Shown: in pieces, positions 1 to 9,073 of the stretch
Layout of the letters: each line of letters starts with the position of its first letter
How positions within the stretch are numbered: the first letter of the stretch is position 1
From: Pseudoalteromonas piscicida
Lineage (GTDB): Bacteria; Pseudomonadota; Gammaproteobacteria; Enterobacterales; Alteromonadaceae
NCBI RefSeq assembly: GCF_000238315.3
Contig: NZ_CP011924.1
Coordinates: 2,210,501 to 2,274,500 of the forward strand
Direction: 5' to 3'
DNA length: 64,000 nucleotides
Program-made: the position numbers and the translations under genes
Notes under the pieces: model-generated
Databases searched by the model: none
The model's input: the letters and a program-made list of their open reading frames with translations, nothing else
Told to the model about the DNA's origin: nothing

Positions 1-245
1 TTTTCCGTGGTGGTGGCTTTACTAAAGATCATCTCTACTTAAAAGGCTTTAAAGACATAGTGCAGCTTGCCAATACTCGCAGCTTAGATAATTTATATCT
101 CGGTAAAACGGGCATTGCGCACTTAGATGCGCTGGACGCGTTAGTAGAGCAAGGTATATTCACGAGGCCTAAATATCTGCCGGATACGAGCCGAGATCCT
201 AAGCCTGATGCAATCCTAAGTTATTTAATTTCTTCAATTAAATAG
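1..245 (+). CDS. C-terminal end of DUF1704 / QEGLA-motif protein (partial)
   Basis: An open frame enters from the left edge (first full codon at base 3) and stops at 245, so only about 80 C-terminal residues are present. The tail contains FRGGGFTKDHLYLKGF and, further on, YLGKTGIAHL and RPKYLPD. This matches my memory of the C-terminus of the DUF1704 family, annotated as flavohemoglobin expression-modulating QEGLA motif proteins and related to tyrosine-carboxypeptidase-like metalloproteases. The catalytic part would lie outside the window, so activity cannot be judged. A GTG at base 60 is an internal codon and not a start. Confidence 0.6.
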   Translation, partial: FRGGGFTKDHLYLKGFKDIVQLANTRSLDNLYLGKTGIAHLDALDALVEQGIFTRPKYLPDTSRDPKPDAILSYLISSIK

Positions 246-304
246 GCCAAATTCGCCACTGTGGTTATACTAGTGCCATCTAGTATCTACCCAGTGGCTT
301 TGTT

Positions 305-1090
305 TTGACACAACAGGAAATAGATTTACTCGCTTTTGAGCTGGCAAACCTTCGTCTCAAAGCCGATCTTACACTTGCACCGAAGTACAGTTACTTTTCA
401 GATAAACCCTACCCGCTTGGTCGCTGCCTAGAAATTCGCGATGAAATGTTTAAACTCGTCACCACAGAGCTCAAGCAAAATTCAGAACGTTTATCTGTGC
501 TCAGAAATTACATGCTTAAAGAAAGTGCCGAGCTCAAAAAAGTATGGGGTTCGCTACGCGATGAGTACTTTCAAAATGCGATGTTGGTGGGAGATTGGTA
601 TATAGATACCGCAAACGATACGGTCAATGCAAACAAACCCAGAGTTGAAATCAAACCCATCGCACAATCAGGCTTTTCCACCATCACTAATTTCGAGCAG
701 TTTGTGAAGATTGCTCGCGCTTACTGGCAAGTGGAGGTGTTTAAAAACACCGCCTTTCCAGCCATCGCGCCTTATCTACCGTTAATTTGTGTCAATGCAA
801 CAGGCGCTACTTGGTTAGCTGCGGCCAATGACGATATGATCAAGGTCGCTACCAACAGTGAGTTTAGGTTATCTGAGCAAATCCTCTGTCAGCTGCCAGA
901 GCCTGACACTAACCTAGTATCTCGCTGGCAGCAGACCCTAACTGGCGTCGATGCTTTAGATGACATCTTATTGCAAACAGGAAAGCCCGAGGGGTTTTGC
1001 CAACTATACAGAGCTGCCGAAAAAGCAGCGGATTTAGCATTTAGAGATAGAGTCGTACGCGCCTATATGAGCTTACCCAAAGGCGCGTAG
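305..1090 (+). CDS. Hypothetical protein, 261 residues, TTG start
   Basis: I do not recognise this protein. The frame is open from 284 (in-frame stop at 281-283), and the only early start codon is TTG at 305; the first ATG comes about 48 residues in. The product is soluble-looking, with no signal peptide or membrane segment, rich in charged residues and Leu/Ala, and probably mostly helical. It lies 59 bp after the DUF1704-type gene on the same strand, so the two may be co-transcribed. It converges with a lipoprotein gene that ends 10 bp beyond it. Its length and uninterrupted frame support a real gene; the start is uncertain. Confidence 0.6.
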   Translation: MTQQEIDLLAFELANLRLKADLTLAPKYSYFSDKPYPLGRCLEIRDEMFKLVTTELKQNSERLSVLRNYMLKESAELKKVWGSLRDEYFQNAMLVGDWYIDTANDTVNANKPRVEIKPIAQSGFSTITNFEQFVKIARAYWQVEVFKNTAFPAIAPYLPLICVNATGATWLAAANDDMIKVATNSEFRLSEQILCQLPEPDTNLVSRWQQTLTGVDALDDILLQTGKPEGFCQLYRAAEKAADLAFRDRVVRAYMSLPKGA

Positions 1091-1099
1091 CGTAGTGAA

Positions 1100-1378
1100 T
1101 TAGAAAGAAGCGGGATAAGTCGGTTTTTCGTCCGTAATTTCCCATTTATCTTCTGTTGGTCTATCCACTCGACATTGATTTTGCTGTTGGAAACACCTGT
1201 CCTCACAGTTTTGTACTTGCATCGGATCTGAGTAATCTTTGCGACAGCTCATAGAACACGAACGTGAATCACCTTCGCAATCGACCGGCACATTGCTGAC
1301 TCTAGTTGTAAAATGTCCACTACAGCCACTCACAAACACAGCGGCGAACACTGCTGCTACCCATAATTTTGTTGTCAT
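1100..1378 (-). CDS. Small Cys-rich lipoprotein
   Basis: The 92-residue product starts with a positively charged, hydrophobic signal peptide ending in a lipobox, VSGC, with the lipidated Cys at about residue 19. The mature part is short and unusually rich in cysteine (about eight, in the section with [10 protein letters not shown] and [12 protein letters not shown]), which suggests disulfides in the periplasm. The ATG overlaps the last four bases of yaaA (ATGA), so the pair is translationally coupled and yaaA is the upstream gene. I do not recognise a named family; function unknown. Confidence 0.7.
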   Translation of the reverse strand: MTTKLWVAAVFAAVFVSGCSGHFTTRVSNVPVDCEGDSRSCSMSCRKDYSDPMQVQNCEDRCFQQQNQCRVDRPTEDKWEITDEKPTYPASF

Positions 1379-2151
1379 TGTTCTGCTCTCAAAAACACCG
1401 GTTCTTGGGCCTTTTGCGTTGCTTCTTCACTAAAGCGGTATCCTGCAATATCAAACGCTTTCAGGCTTTCCAAATCCGATACTTGGTTCTCAATGATATA
1501 CCTTGCCATTATACCGCGCGCTTTTTTCGCGTAAAAACTGACGACTTTGTATTGACCATTTTTACAATCTTTAAAGATAGGAGTGATAATGTCGCCTTTC
1601 AACGCTTTCTTATCTACCGCTTTAAAGTACTCATTTGAAGCTAAGTTTACCAAGTATTGTGTTTGTGCCCCTTCCATGACCTTATTCAGTTTTTCAGCGA
1701 TAATCGTGCCCCAAAACTCATACAGGTTTTTGCCACGCGGGTTACTTAACTTTGTACCCATTTCTAAACGATAGGCCTGCATTAAGTCAAGTGGTTTTAG
1801 GATGCCATACAGCCCAGATAAGATACGTAAATGATTTTGCGCATAATTTAAATTAGCCTCAGTTAGGCTTTGCGCTTCTAAACCAACATACACATCGCCA
1901 TTAAAAGCAAAAATAGCTTGTTTAGCATTGTCTTGTGTAAAAGGCTCTGACCACTCGGCAAACCTTGCCGCATTTAAGCCCGCGAGCTTGTCGCTTATCT
2001 TCATTAAGCTACCGATCTGCTGTGGTGATAAATCGCGACAAACTTGAATAAGTGACTCGCTATGCTCCAGCAGCTCTGGCTGTGTGTGCATCTTGGTTGG
2101 TGCGGGTGTTTCATAGTCTAGGTTTTTCGCTGGAGAGATAACTGTGATCAT
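1375..2151 (-). CDS. yaaA: Peroxide stress protein YaaA (DUF328/UPF0246)
   Basis: At 258 residues the product has the usual YaaA length and begins with [14 protein letters not shown], the family's N-terminal signature; [12 protein letters not shown] and [13 protein letters not shown] follow in the C-terminal half. In E. coli YaaA is part of the OxyR response and lowers free intracellular iron during peroxide stress, and the fold binds DNA. It is the first gene of a two-gene unit with the overlapping lipoprotein. The intergenic region to tal (2152-2423) separates divergent promoters; no OxyR site was identified by eye. Confidence 0.9.
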   Translation of the reverse strand: MITVISPAKNLDYETPAPTKMHTQPELLEHSESLIQVCRDLSPQQIGSLMKISDKLAGLNAARFAEWSEPFTQDNAKQAIFAFNGDVYVGLEAQSLTEANLNYAQNHLRILSGLYGILKPLDLMQAYRLEMGTKLSNPRGKNLYEFWGTIIAEKLNKVMEGAQTQYLVNLASNEYFKAVDKKALKGDIITPIFKDCKNGQYKVVSFYAKKARGIMARYIIENQVSDLESLKAFDIAGYRFSEEATQKAQEPVFLRAEQ

Positions 2152-2423
2152 GGTTTGCCTATTGACTTAGCTAGTAATTAATGTCAATTTCAACACTATC
2201 CCCAAGTAACTTCAAGTGTTTGTCCGCTTTCACTTGGGTTTAAGCAATTCGCTGTTACAGTACAGCTTCGCTTTACAACTCGACCTTATATAACAATAAC
2301 CCTAAATAACGAGTGTGATATGTCGCCCGATACGGACATATGACCTATTCAGCTATTTAATGGTGTTGCAACATAAGGCGTCTAATATCACTTCGCTGTT
2401 ATCAATATTGGAATGAGGAACAC

Positions 2424-3374
2424 ATGACTTCAGCATTAGATAGGCTAAAACAACATTCATCAATCGTCGCTGACACCGGTGACATTGAAGCCATCCGCAA
2501 GCTACAACCTGAGGATGCAACAACTAATCCTTCTCTTTTACTTAAAGCGGCAGAGACGCCTGCTTATCAGCCTTATCTAACAGAAGCTTGGGATTATGCC
2601 AAAGCCAATGAAAGTGACGCTGAAAAGCAATTAGCGCTTGCTTGTGACTATTTTGCCGTTGTGATTGGTAAAGAAATCGCAAACTCTGTGCCGGGATATA
2701 TCTCAACCGAAGTAGACGCACGTTTATCTTTTAATACCGAAGCGACTATCGCAAAAGCAAAAACGCTATTAAATTTATATGAAGCGCAAGGCGTAAGCAA
2801 AGACAAAATCTTGATTAAGATTGCATCGACTTGGGAAGGTATTAAAGCCGCTGAAGCACTGGAAAAAGAAGGTGTAAAGTGTAACCTAACGTTGCTATTT
2901 AGCGAAGCGCAAGCACGAGCATGTGCCGATGCAAACGTATTTTTAATCTCACCATTTGTTGGGCGTATTCTAGATTGGCACGTTGCCAACGGCCTAGAAA
3001 AACCAACTGATCCACTACAAGATCCGGGTGTACAATCTGTTCGTAGTATTTTTGAGTTCTATAAGCAGCACGGTTATAAAACCGTTGTAATGGGCGCCAG
3101 CTTCAGAAATACAGGTGAAATTCTAGCCCTAACGGGTTGCGATAAGCTCACGATTAGCCCTTCTCTATTAGAAGAGCTTGCTGCAATGCCTGCAAACGAA
3201 GATTACCTACTTGAGGCTGACTTTGAGCCTAAAGCAAAACCTGCTGCGCTTAGCGAAAGTGAGTTCCGTTGGTTACATAACCAAGACGCAATGGCCACAG
3301 AAAAGCTTGCTGAAGGTATTCGCTCATTTTCTGATGCACAAGAAACACTAGTCGCACGCTTCAAAGCACTGTAA
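2424..3374 (+). CDS. tal: Transaldolase
   Basis: The 316-residue product matches class I transaldolase B. The N-terminal DATTNPSLL motif and the Schiff-base lysine segment [11 protein letters not shown] (about residue 132) are both present, followed by NLTLLFS and [10 protein letters not shown]. It transfers a dihydroxyacetone unit between sedoheptulose-7-phosphate and glyceraldehyde-3-phosphate in the non-oxidative pentose phosphate pathway in the cytoplasm. A GGAATGAGGA ribosome-binding region sits just before the ATG. It is a single-gene unit with its own terminator. rpiA, from the same pathway, lies about 40 kb away in this window. Confidence 0.96.
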   Translation: MTSALDRLKQHSSIVADTGDIEAIRKLQPEDATTNPSLLLKAAETPAYQPYLTEAWDYAKANESDAEKQLALACDYFAVVIGKEIANSVPGYISTEVDARLSFNTEATIAKAKTLLNLYEAQGVSKDKILIKIASTWEGIKAAEALEKEGVKCNLTLLFSEAQARACADANVFLISPFVGRILDWHVANGLEKPTDPLQDPGVQSVRSIFEFYKQHGYKTVVMGASFRNTGEILALTGCDKLTISPSLLEELAAMPANEDYLLEADFEPKAKPAALSESEFRWLHNQDAMATEKLAEGIRSFSDAQETLVARFKAL

Positions 3375-3397
3375 GTGCCTTAAACATTCGATTTCGA

Positions 3398-3424
3398 AAC
3401 GCCGCATATTGCGGCGTTTTTGTT
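3398..3424 (+). terminator. Rho-independent terminator of tal
   Basis: A perfect GC-rich stem, AACGCCGC / GCGGCGTT with a short ATATT loop, is followed by a run of T. It starts about 24 bp after the tal stop codon. Confidence 0.9.
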
Positions 3425-3780
3425 ATCGCTCTCAATACAAACCTTTCTGAACACCTCCTAGATATCACCCGAATTGACCTTCATCAAACTGTCACTTGGT
3501 TTTAACCCAAAAGACACAATTGTGTTTTATTTTTATCCCGTCTGTGGTATACCAATATCACTTGAAGTGAAAATTGATGCCGCTACTTTCTGGTTTTGGT
3601 ACAAAAAGCAAGCAACGCGGGGTTGTTTGTAGCGTACTTTAGCTATCAGACTTTTATCGGTTCCTCATATCGAGGTTTGCCAAATAGTATGAAGAAATCA
3701 ACGGTGTCATTGCAGTTGTAGTGCTAACAACAGCCAAAGCAAATGCCACTTTAGGTTGTTTTTATCAATAGGAGATTTTC
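3425..3780. other. 356-bp gap between tal and the DUF3545 gene
   Basis: No open frame, tRNA or clear RNA structure was seen here. A short ATACCAAT motif near 3550 resembles one end of the palindromic element described at 4008 but has no partner. The last bases carry a good ribosome-binding site (AGGAG) for the next gene, so part of this gap should be its promoter and leader. Confidence 0.4.
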
Positions 3781-3972
3781 ATGGATACCCTAGACGAGTT
3801 ATTAGAATTATTAGAAAGTCCGGATACTAGGAAAAAAACTTCATCTAAGGGCAAAAAAAGAAAATGGCGTGAAATTGAAGCGCTAAAAGATAAACAGCGA
3901 CTACGCAAAGAACTACAGGAATTGGATATTTTCGCAGACAGTGTTGATTTAGACGAATTTGATTTTAACTAA
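3781..3972 (+). CDS. Small DUF3545-family protein
   Basis: This 63-residue highly charged protein has an acidic N-terminus (MDTLDELLELLE), a lysine/arginine-rich middle (KGKKRKWREIEALKDKQRLRKEL) shown here only as a short stretch within residues 24-46, and an acidic end (DLDEFDFN). This arrangement fits the DUF3545 family of small gammaproteobacterial proteins of unknown function. AGGAG lies 8 bases before the ATG. It is followed at once by a strong terminator, so it is transcribed alone. The basic centre could contact nucleic acid, but that is speculation. Confidence 0.75.
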   Translation: MDTLDELLELLESPDTRKKTSSKGKKRKWREIEALKDKQRLRKELQELDIFADSVDLDEFDFN

Positions 3973-4003
3973 AAAGAGCGCCCTTCACGGCGCTCTTTTT
4001 TGT
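3972..4003 (+). terminator. Rho-independent terminator after the DUF3545 gene
   Basis: The stem AAAAGAGCG / CGCTCTTTT with a ten-base loop begins at the stop codon and runs into T6. Confidence 0.88.
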
Positions 4004-4007
4004 TGTT

Positions 4008-4169
4008 ATACCAATTCGCTTAATTAAGTGGTCTATTTTGAGGCGAGAAAATCTTGTCGATAACAAGGCAAAAATGTTGCTATTTAGTTGTTCTAAATAA
4101 TAAATTTTTAACGCAGTTAGCGTCAGATTTACTCCTTCAAATTGAGCAAGTATTAAGACTAATTGGTAT
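4008..4169 (-). repeat. 162-bp palindromic repeat element, copy A
   Basis: The element is bounded by ATACCAATT at 4008-4016 and AATTGGTAT at 4161-4169. Read on the minus strand it aligns along its length with the element after serA (46591-46752), which is also exactly 162 bp. Shared parts include CAATTTGAAGG, GTTAAAAATTT, ATTTAGAACAACTAAATAG and TTTTTGCCTTG. It is a long imperfect hairpin with its tip at TTTAGAACAACTAAA. It encodes no protein. One end meets the stop codon of ung: the TAA there overlaps the terminal repeat. Confidence 0.75.
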
Positions 4170-4837
4170 TATAGCTCGGCCAATCGCCAGTCGATTGGCT
4201 GCTTATCCATTTGGGTGAGCAGCTGATTGGTTTTACTGAAATGGCCACTACCAAAAAAGCCGCGATGTGCTGAGAGCGGCGAAGGGTGTGGTGCGTGTAA
4301 AACATGGTGACGGTTTGTGTCTATGCTCTTACCCTTTTTCTGGGCGTGTGAGCCCCAGAGTAAGAAAATCACACCTTCACTGTGGGCATTCAGCCTTTCA
4401 ATCACTACATCTGTAAAGCGCTCCCAGCCCAAATGCTTGTGTGAGTGTGCTTGGCCTTGCTCTACTGTCAACACCGTATTTAACAGCAGTACGCCCTGTT
4501 TAGCCCAGTCAATTAGGTAGCCATGATTAGGTATGCGAAAGCCATCAATATCCTGCACTAATTCTTTATACATATTATTTAACGACGGCGGCGGCTTAAT
4601 CCCTGGTAACACAGAGAAACATAGACCATGAGCCTGATTGGGGCCGTGATAGGGGTCTTGCCCTAAAATCACCACTTTAACCTGATCGAAAGGTGTGACT
4701 TTGAACGCTTCAAATACCTGTTCATGGGGCGGAAACACATTTATACCTTGAGCGCGACGCTCTGCCACGTAATCCATGGTTTGTTTAAAGTAATCTTGTT
4801 GTTTTTCCTGACCTAACACGTCACTCCACGTTGTCAT
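4169..4837 (-). CDS. ung: Uracil-DNA glycosylase
   Basis: This 222-residue family 1 enzyme removes uracil from DNA as the first step of base excision repair. The catalytic water-activating motif GQDPYHG (about residue 60) and the C-terminal [10 protein letters not shown] loop (about residue 183) are intact, as are GLCFSV and LLLNTVLTV. Its ATG overlaps the btuF stop by four bases, which makes it the last gene of the cobalamin operon, an unexpected partner for a DNA repair enzyme. Its stop codon is embedded in the end of a palindromic repeat. Confidence 0.96.
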   Translation of the reverse strand: MTTWSDVLGQEKQQDYFKQTMDYVAERRAQGINVFPPHEQVFEAFKVTPFDQVKVVILGQDPYHGPNQAHGLCFSVLPGIKPPPSLNNMYKELVQDIDGFRIPNHGYLIDWAKQGVLLLNTVLTVEQGQAHSHKHLGWERFTDVVIERLNAHSEGVIFLLWGSHAQKKGKSIDTNRHHVLHAPHPSPLSAHRGFFGSGHFSKTNQLLTQMDKQPIDWRLAEL

Positions 4838-5685
4838 GCTTCACCTTTTTTCATCATATTATAATGGCTTCGAGAAACGTCGAGTTTACCACATAAATCC
4901 GATATTCCCTCGAGCATACGATAGCTATAACGATGGAGCAGATCGGCATCTACCGAAATAGTTTGTTGGTACTTTACTGCAGGGATCGAAGGCCATTGCT
5001 GCCATGCAATTGCTTTGACCTCTTGTTTGGTCTTTTCTTCTGGGATTACAATCACTTGTGGTGATTTCAACAGAACATTCTCAATGCTAATTTGCGGATA
5101 GTCCGTGGTGGCGTCGGCAAAAACATTTTTCACATTACACACAGTAAATACTTGCTGTAACCAACTTTCGCCTCCCACAGTCATCAGCGGTGATGGCCAC
5201 AATTGATAAAATACAGCTAAGCTAGCGCTTTGTTTATACTGGGCTTTTAGTTCATTTAAACGTTTAGTAAATAAATCAGCCTGTTGCTGTGCTTGAGCTC
5301 CAAGGCCAGTAATTTTACCTAGGCGTAGCAACTCATCGGGTAGTTTATCTAGATATTTCGCTTCACTATAAATCACGTCAACACCAAAGCTTTCGAGCTT
5401 TTCAAGCATAGGAACGTGACTTGCATTTTTCCACGCAATGATAAGATCAGGCTTAAGTGCCAAAATTTTCTCAACCGAAATACCTTGATAGTCACCAACT
5501 TGAGGCAGTTGCTTGGCTGATTCTGGATAATCGGCATAGGCGACCGTGCCTACAATCCGCTCCCCAGCTCCTATTGCATAAAGATTTTCGACAATATGAG
5601 GCGCAAGCGCGATGATCCGCTCTGCGGGCTTAGCACTAACGCTAAAGGCAAAACCTAGAACAATAAATAAGGCGAATTTTAGCAT
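4834..5685 (-). CDS. btuF: Periplasmic cobalamin-binding protein BtuF
   Basis: The 283-residue product has a cleavable signal peptide (hydrophobic to about residue 18, SVSA-KPAE) and a type III periplasmic binding protein body. Recognisable stretches are [38 protein letters not shown] and a C-terminal helical lobe. It would deliver vitamin B12 or cobinamide to the BtuCD inner-membrane transporter encoded at the head of the same operon. It follows cobO with a one-base overlap and overlaps ung by four bases. The assignment rests on fold-level motifs and context; other corrinoid or heme binders share the fold. Confidence 0.85.
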   Translation of the reverse strand: MLKFALFIVLGFAFSVSAKPAERIIALAPHIVENLYAIGAGERIVGTVAYADYPESAKQLPQVGDYQGISVEKILALKPDLIIAWKNASHVPMLEKLESFGVDVIYSEAKYLDKLPDELLRLGKITGLGAQAQQQADLFTKRLNELKAQYKQSASLAVFYQLWPSPLMTVGGESWLQQVFTVCNVKNVFADATTDYPQISIENVLLKSPQVIVIPEEKTKQEVKAIAWQQWPSIPAVKYQQTISVDADLLHRYSYRMLEGISDLCGKLDVSRSHYNMMKKGEA

Positions 5686-6281
5686 CAGTAGTCAAACCCT
5701 TTTTGCGCCTTAATGCCGGCCTCAAACGCATGCTTCACATTACGCACTTCACTCACGGTATCTGCAAGCTCGGTCAGGCGTCGATGTGCACCGCGCCCAG
5801 TTACAATCACTGATTGCATGGTAGGACGGTTTTCTAGCGCCGTTATGACTTCGTCCAAATCTAGATAGTCATAGCTCAACATATACGTAATTTCGTCAAG
5901 CAATACCAAATCGATGCGTTCATCTTGTAGCCATACTTTCGCTTGCTGCCACGTCGCCTGGGCAGCGGCAGTATCGGTTTCACGGTTTTGCGTTTCCCAC
6001 GTAAAGCCTGTTTTCATTACCGCAAATGGCACGCCGACTTTTTCGAGCAAATTGCGTTCACCGCAATCCCAGGTTCCTTTAATAAACTGTACAACTGCAG
6101 CGTTCATACCATGACCGACACAACGCGCAACGGTGCCAAAACCAGATGTTGACTTACCTTTACCGTTACCTGTGATCACTTGTAAAATGCCCTGCTCTTG
6201 CTGCGCCGCGGCAATTTTTTCATCGACTTGTTGTTTTACTTTTTGCTGTCGTTGCTGATGCTTCTCTTGTTGTTCGCTCAT
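5685..6281 (-). CDS. cobO: Cob(I)yrinic acid a,c-diamide adenosyltransferase (CobO/BtuR type)
   Basis: The enzyme transfers the 5'-deoxyadenosyl group from ATP to the corrinoid cobalt. The P-loop-like VITGNGKGKST near residue 40 and VVQFIKGTWDCGER, LVLLDEITYMLSYDYL and VIVTGRGAHRRL further on are typical of the CobA/CobO/BtuR family. The N-terminal 30 residues are rich in Gln/Lys. I take the ATG at 6281 (MSEQQEK): GAGG lies six bases upstream, and it follows the cobQ stop by one base. A longer frame begins four residues earlier without a good ribosome-binding site. Confidence 0.93.
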   Translation of the reverse strand: MSEQQEKHQQRQQKVKQQVDEKIAAAQQEQGILQVITGNGKGKSTSGFGTVARCVGHGMNAAVVQFIKGTWDCGERNLLEKVGVPFAVMKTGFTWETQNRETDTAAAQATWQQAKVWLQDERIDLVLLDEITYMLSYDYLDLDEVITALENRPTMQSVIVTGRGAHRRLTELADTVSEVRNVKHAFEAGIKAQKGFDY

Positions 6282-6282
6282 G

Positions 6283-7755
6283 TTATTCCTCAATTATTTT
6301 CATCAATTTTTGCCAATCTAAATGTGCTTCACAGCTGTCGGCAAGACGCGTAATTTGCTGCTCTCTGTGCTTCGCTAAATCAATCGCGGCTGTTCCCGCT
6401 TGCTTACAACCAGCCCAAGACAAGATAGCCTGTGTCGCGGTGACCGTATCAAATAAACCATGTAAATAGGTGGCTGCAATTTGATTATCTCGAGAGATAA
6501 AACCATCTTTCACACTGTTATTTGGATGTGTGCTAAATCGCAAGAATGGCAGCTCTAGTGCCGCTCCAGAAGAAATCCCTGCATGGATCTCGTAACCACA
6601 AATTTCAGCACTTTGCTCATCCAATTGGCAAATGCCAGATACTTGCGTCAGTACTTTTTGCTCTGAAAGTGTAGTATCAAAGTCAGCCAGACCAAGCCCA
6701 GCGACTTCACCGAGAGTTGATTCCACCGCATTTGGATCTCTGATGAACTTACCTAACATTTGCAAACCGCCACACACACCTAGTACCTTACCACCGTACC
6801 TCAGGTGCCGTTTGATTTCTTCTGCCCAACCCTGTTTGCGTAAGAAGGTTAAATCGCTCAACACATTTTTGCTGCCAGGCAGAATGATTAAGTCACAAGG
6901 ACCGATAGATTCTTGATAGCGTACATAACGCAAATCCACTTCAGGGTTTAAGCGCAAGGTGTCAAAGTCGGTGTGATTGCTAATATGAGGAAATAGTAAA
7001 ACCCTGACGCTTAACGATCCCCGTTCACAGATATTGTCCACCGTCACCGCATCTTCTGCATCGAGCGCTAAGCCATGCAAATAGGGCAATACCCCAAGTA
7101 CAGGCTTACCCGTTTTTTGCTCGAGCCAGTCAAGTCCAGATTGCAATAACGCAATATCACCACGGAAGCGATTGATCACAAACCCTTTAACCAAGCTTTG
7201 TTCATAGTCACTTAATAACGCAAGTGTGCCAACCAAGTGTGCGAACACCCCGCCTTTGTCGATATCAGCGATAACGATCACGGGGCATGCAACTTCACAG
7301 GCAAACCCCATATTGGCAATGTCATTTTCACGCAGATTGATCTCAGCAGGGCTCCCTGCCCCTTCCACTATGCACAGCTCAAATTGTTCGCCGAGGCGTT
7401 GATGTGAGGAAAGTACAACCTCCATCGCTACCTTTTTGTAATCATGATAAGCGGCTGCTTCCATATTGCTAATGGCTTTGCCGTGAATGATCACTTGTGC
7501 GCCAGTGTCAGAGTTTGGCTTAAGCAAAATAGGATTAAAGTCTGTGGATAGTGGGACTTTTGCGGCCTCGGCTTGGAGTGCTTGCGCCCGACCAATTTCA
7601 CCGCCGCACGGTGTGACGGCACTATTTAGTGCCATATTTTGCGGCTTAAAAGGCGCAACCGATAAGCCTTTTTGTTGCAGCACCCGGCAAAGTCCCGCAA
7701 CCAGTGTACTTTTACCGGCATCAGACGTGGTGCCCTGCACCATTAAGGTTTTCAT
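6283..7755 (-). CDS. cobQ: Cobyric acid synthase (CobQ/CbiP)
   Basis: This glutamine-dependent amidotransferase amidates the b, d, e and g side chains of adenosylcobyrinic acid diamide. The N-terminal dethiobiotin-synthetase-like domain begins [13 protein letters not shown]; the C-terminal class I glutaminase-like domain carries [12 protein letters not shown] with the nucleophile Cys, and YLHGLFD with the His. Its length of 490 residues is normal. The ATG at 7755 overlaps the cobU stop (ATGA); the longer frame to 7776 lies within cobU. No corrin-ring genes occur in the window, so its substrate must come from elsewhere or from salvage. Confidence 0.94.
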   Translation of the reverse strand: MKTLMVQGTTSDAGKSTLVAGLCRVLQQKGLSVAPFKPQNMALNSAVTPCGGEIGRAQALQAEAAKVPLSTDFNPILLKPNSDTGAQVIIHGKAISNMEAAAYHDYKKVAMEVVLSSHQRLGEQFELCIVEGAGSPAEINLRENDIANMGFACEVACPVIVIADIDKGGVFAHLVGTLALLSDYEQSLVKGFVINRFRGDIALLQSGLDWLEQKTGKPVLGVLPYLHGLALDAEDAVTVDNICERGSLSVRVLLFPHISNHTDFDTLRLNPEVDLRYVRYQESIGPCDLIILPGSKNVLSDLTFLRKQGWAEEIKRHLRYGGKVLGVCGGLQMLGKFIRDPNAVESTLGEVAGLGLADFDTTLSEQKVLTQVSGICQLDEQSAEICGYEIHAGISSGAALELPFLRFSTHPNNSVKDGFISRDNQIAATYLHGLFDTVTATQAILSWAGCKQAGTAAIDLAKHREQQITRLADSCEAHLDWQKLMKIIEE

Positions 7756-8291
7756 ACGTCTTGACCTTTTAAACATTGTGGCAAGCCTGCAATAACAAAA
7801 TCGACTCTGTCGGCCACTTTAGCAATGTCTTGATGGAGCCAACCAGACTCATCAACAAACTCACGGCTTAGCTCGCCAAGCGGAATTATCCCATGCCCCA
7901 CTTCGTTACTCACCAAAATAACAGTGGCAGCACAGCTTTCTAGTGCCGCCAGCAAATGTTCTTTTTTGTCTATGGTCGCGGCTTTGCCCATTTCGCATAA
8001 GCCAAAACTCAGCCATAAAGTCAAACAATCGATAAGTAACAGCGCATCTTCGCGTGCAGTAGCAATAAGCTTATCAATATGCCATGGCTCTTCCACTAGC
8101 TGCCAGCGGCTATCGCGCTGCATCTGGTGAGCAAACACTCGGCTTTTCATTTCTTCATCTTGAGCTTTTGCAGTTGCAACATAGTAAAGTTCGTTCACCG
8201 CACCTTGCTCTAACATTAGAATAGCGCGCTGCTCTGCCAAGCGACTCTTGCCTGAGCGAGCACCGCCCAGTATTAACTGTATTTGTGCCAT
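7752..8291 (-). CDS. cobU: Adenosylcobinamide kinase / phosphate guanylyltransferase
   Basis: The 179-residue bifunctional enzyme phosphorylates adenosylcobinamide and then attaches GMP, giving adenosylcobinamide-GDP for CobS. The P-loop [12 protein letters not shown] is at residues 8-19, [11 protein letters not shown] in the middle, and [11 protein letters not shown], the usual CobU/CobP signature, near residue 127. It overlaps cobQ by four bases and shares one base with the cobS stop, consistent with translational coupling. Confidence 0.95.
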   Translation of the reverse strand: MAQIQLILGGARSGKSRLAEQRAILMLEQGAVNELYYVATAKAQDEEMKSRVFAHQMQRDSRWQLVEEPWHIDKLIATAREDALLLIDCLTLWLSFGLCEMGKAATIDKKEHLLAALESCAATVILVSNEVGHGIIPLGELSREFVDESGWLHQDIAKVADRVDFVIAGLPQCLKGQDV

Positions 8292-9073
8292 TAGAGATGA
8301 CCCACAATAAAAAGCAAAATAACAAGCTCAGCAAGTTGCTGCGCAGCCCCTAAACAGTCTCCGGTGTAACCACCGAGCTGCGCGTTAAACCATTTAATGC
8401 ACACAAGTCTTAACACAAATAAGCAAGTACACAGCATCAGCAAGTCGAACAGTGAAAGCGCAAGCCATGGCCAACAGAAAATTAAAATCGCGATGGTAGT
8501 AAGCGTAAGGCGAGTCGCCGCGGCACTCGATAGATATTTAGCTACAGGCTTAACTTTGCTCAGCTTATCAGCTTGTACATAGTCAAGTGCACCGATTAAA
8601 GACACCGCAAAGGCACGGCTTAGGCTATGGGCCAAAATAAGTGCAGCGAGTGTCACAGAAAAGTCATTAAAGAGCATGAGCAAAAGCGAAAATTTGGCCA
8701 ATAACAGCAATATCAGCGCACAACTACCGTATGTACCAAGACGGCTATCTTTCATGATCTCAAGCTTTTGTTCACGGCTCCAGCCACCGCCAAAACCGTC
8801 AAAAACATCGGCAAAACCATCTTCGTGAAAAGCACCGGTAAGTAAAATACTTGCAGCCAGTGCAACGGCGGCGCCGAACATTGGCGACACACCTCCACTG
8901 GCAACATAGCCAAGCATGGCCGAGAAACTACCAACAAATAAACCGACTAAAGAAAAGTAACCACTCACTTCGTTAAGTTCATCGGATGAAGGGGCAGGAT
9001 CCAAACGAATTGGCACTCGCGTTAAAAACACCACGGCAAGCTTAAACAGTCGCCACTCTTGTTGCCACTGCAT
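8291..9073 (-). CDS. cobS: Adenosylcobinamide-GDP ribazoletransferase
   Basis: This integral membrane enzyme joins adenosylcobinamide-GDP with alpha-ribazole to make cobalamin. The N-terminal FLTRVPI, the acidic motif GAFHEDGFADVFDGFGGG (about residues 78-95) and SRLGTYG are diagnostic, and several hydrophobic segments follow. I use the ATG at 9073 (MQWQQEW), which forms a TAATG overlap with the cobT stop; a longer frame to 9127 lies within cobT. Its other substrate depends on CobT, whose gene is frameshifted in this sequence. Confidence 0.94.
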   Translation of the reverse strand: MQWQQEWRLFKLAVVFLTRVPIRLDPAPSSDELNEVSGYFSLVGLFVGSFSAMLGYVASGGVSPMFGAAVALAASILLTGAFHEDGFADVFDGFGGGWSREQKLEIMKDSRLGTYGSCALILLLLAKFSLLLMLFNDFSVTLAALILAHSLSRAFAVSLIGALDYVQADKLSKVKPVAKYLSSAAATRLTLTTIAILIFCWPWLALSLFDLLMLCTCLFVLRLVCIKWFNAQLGGYTGDCLGAAQQLAELVILLFIVGHL

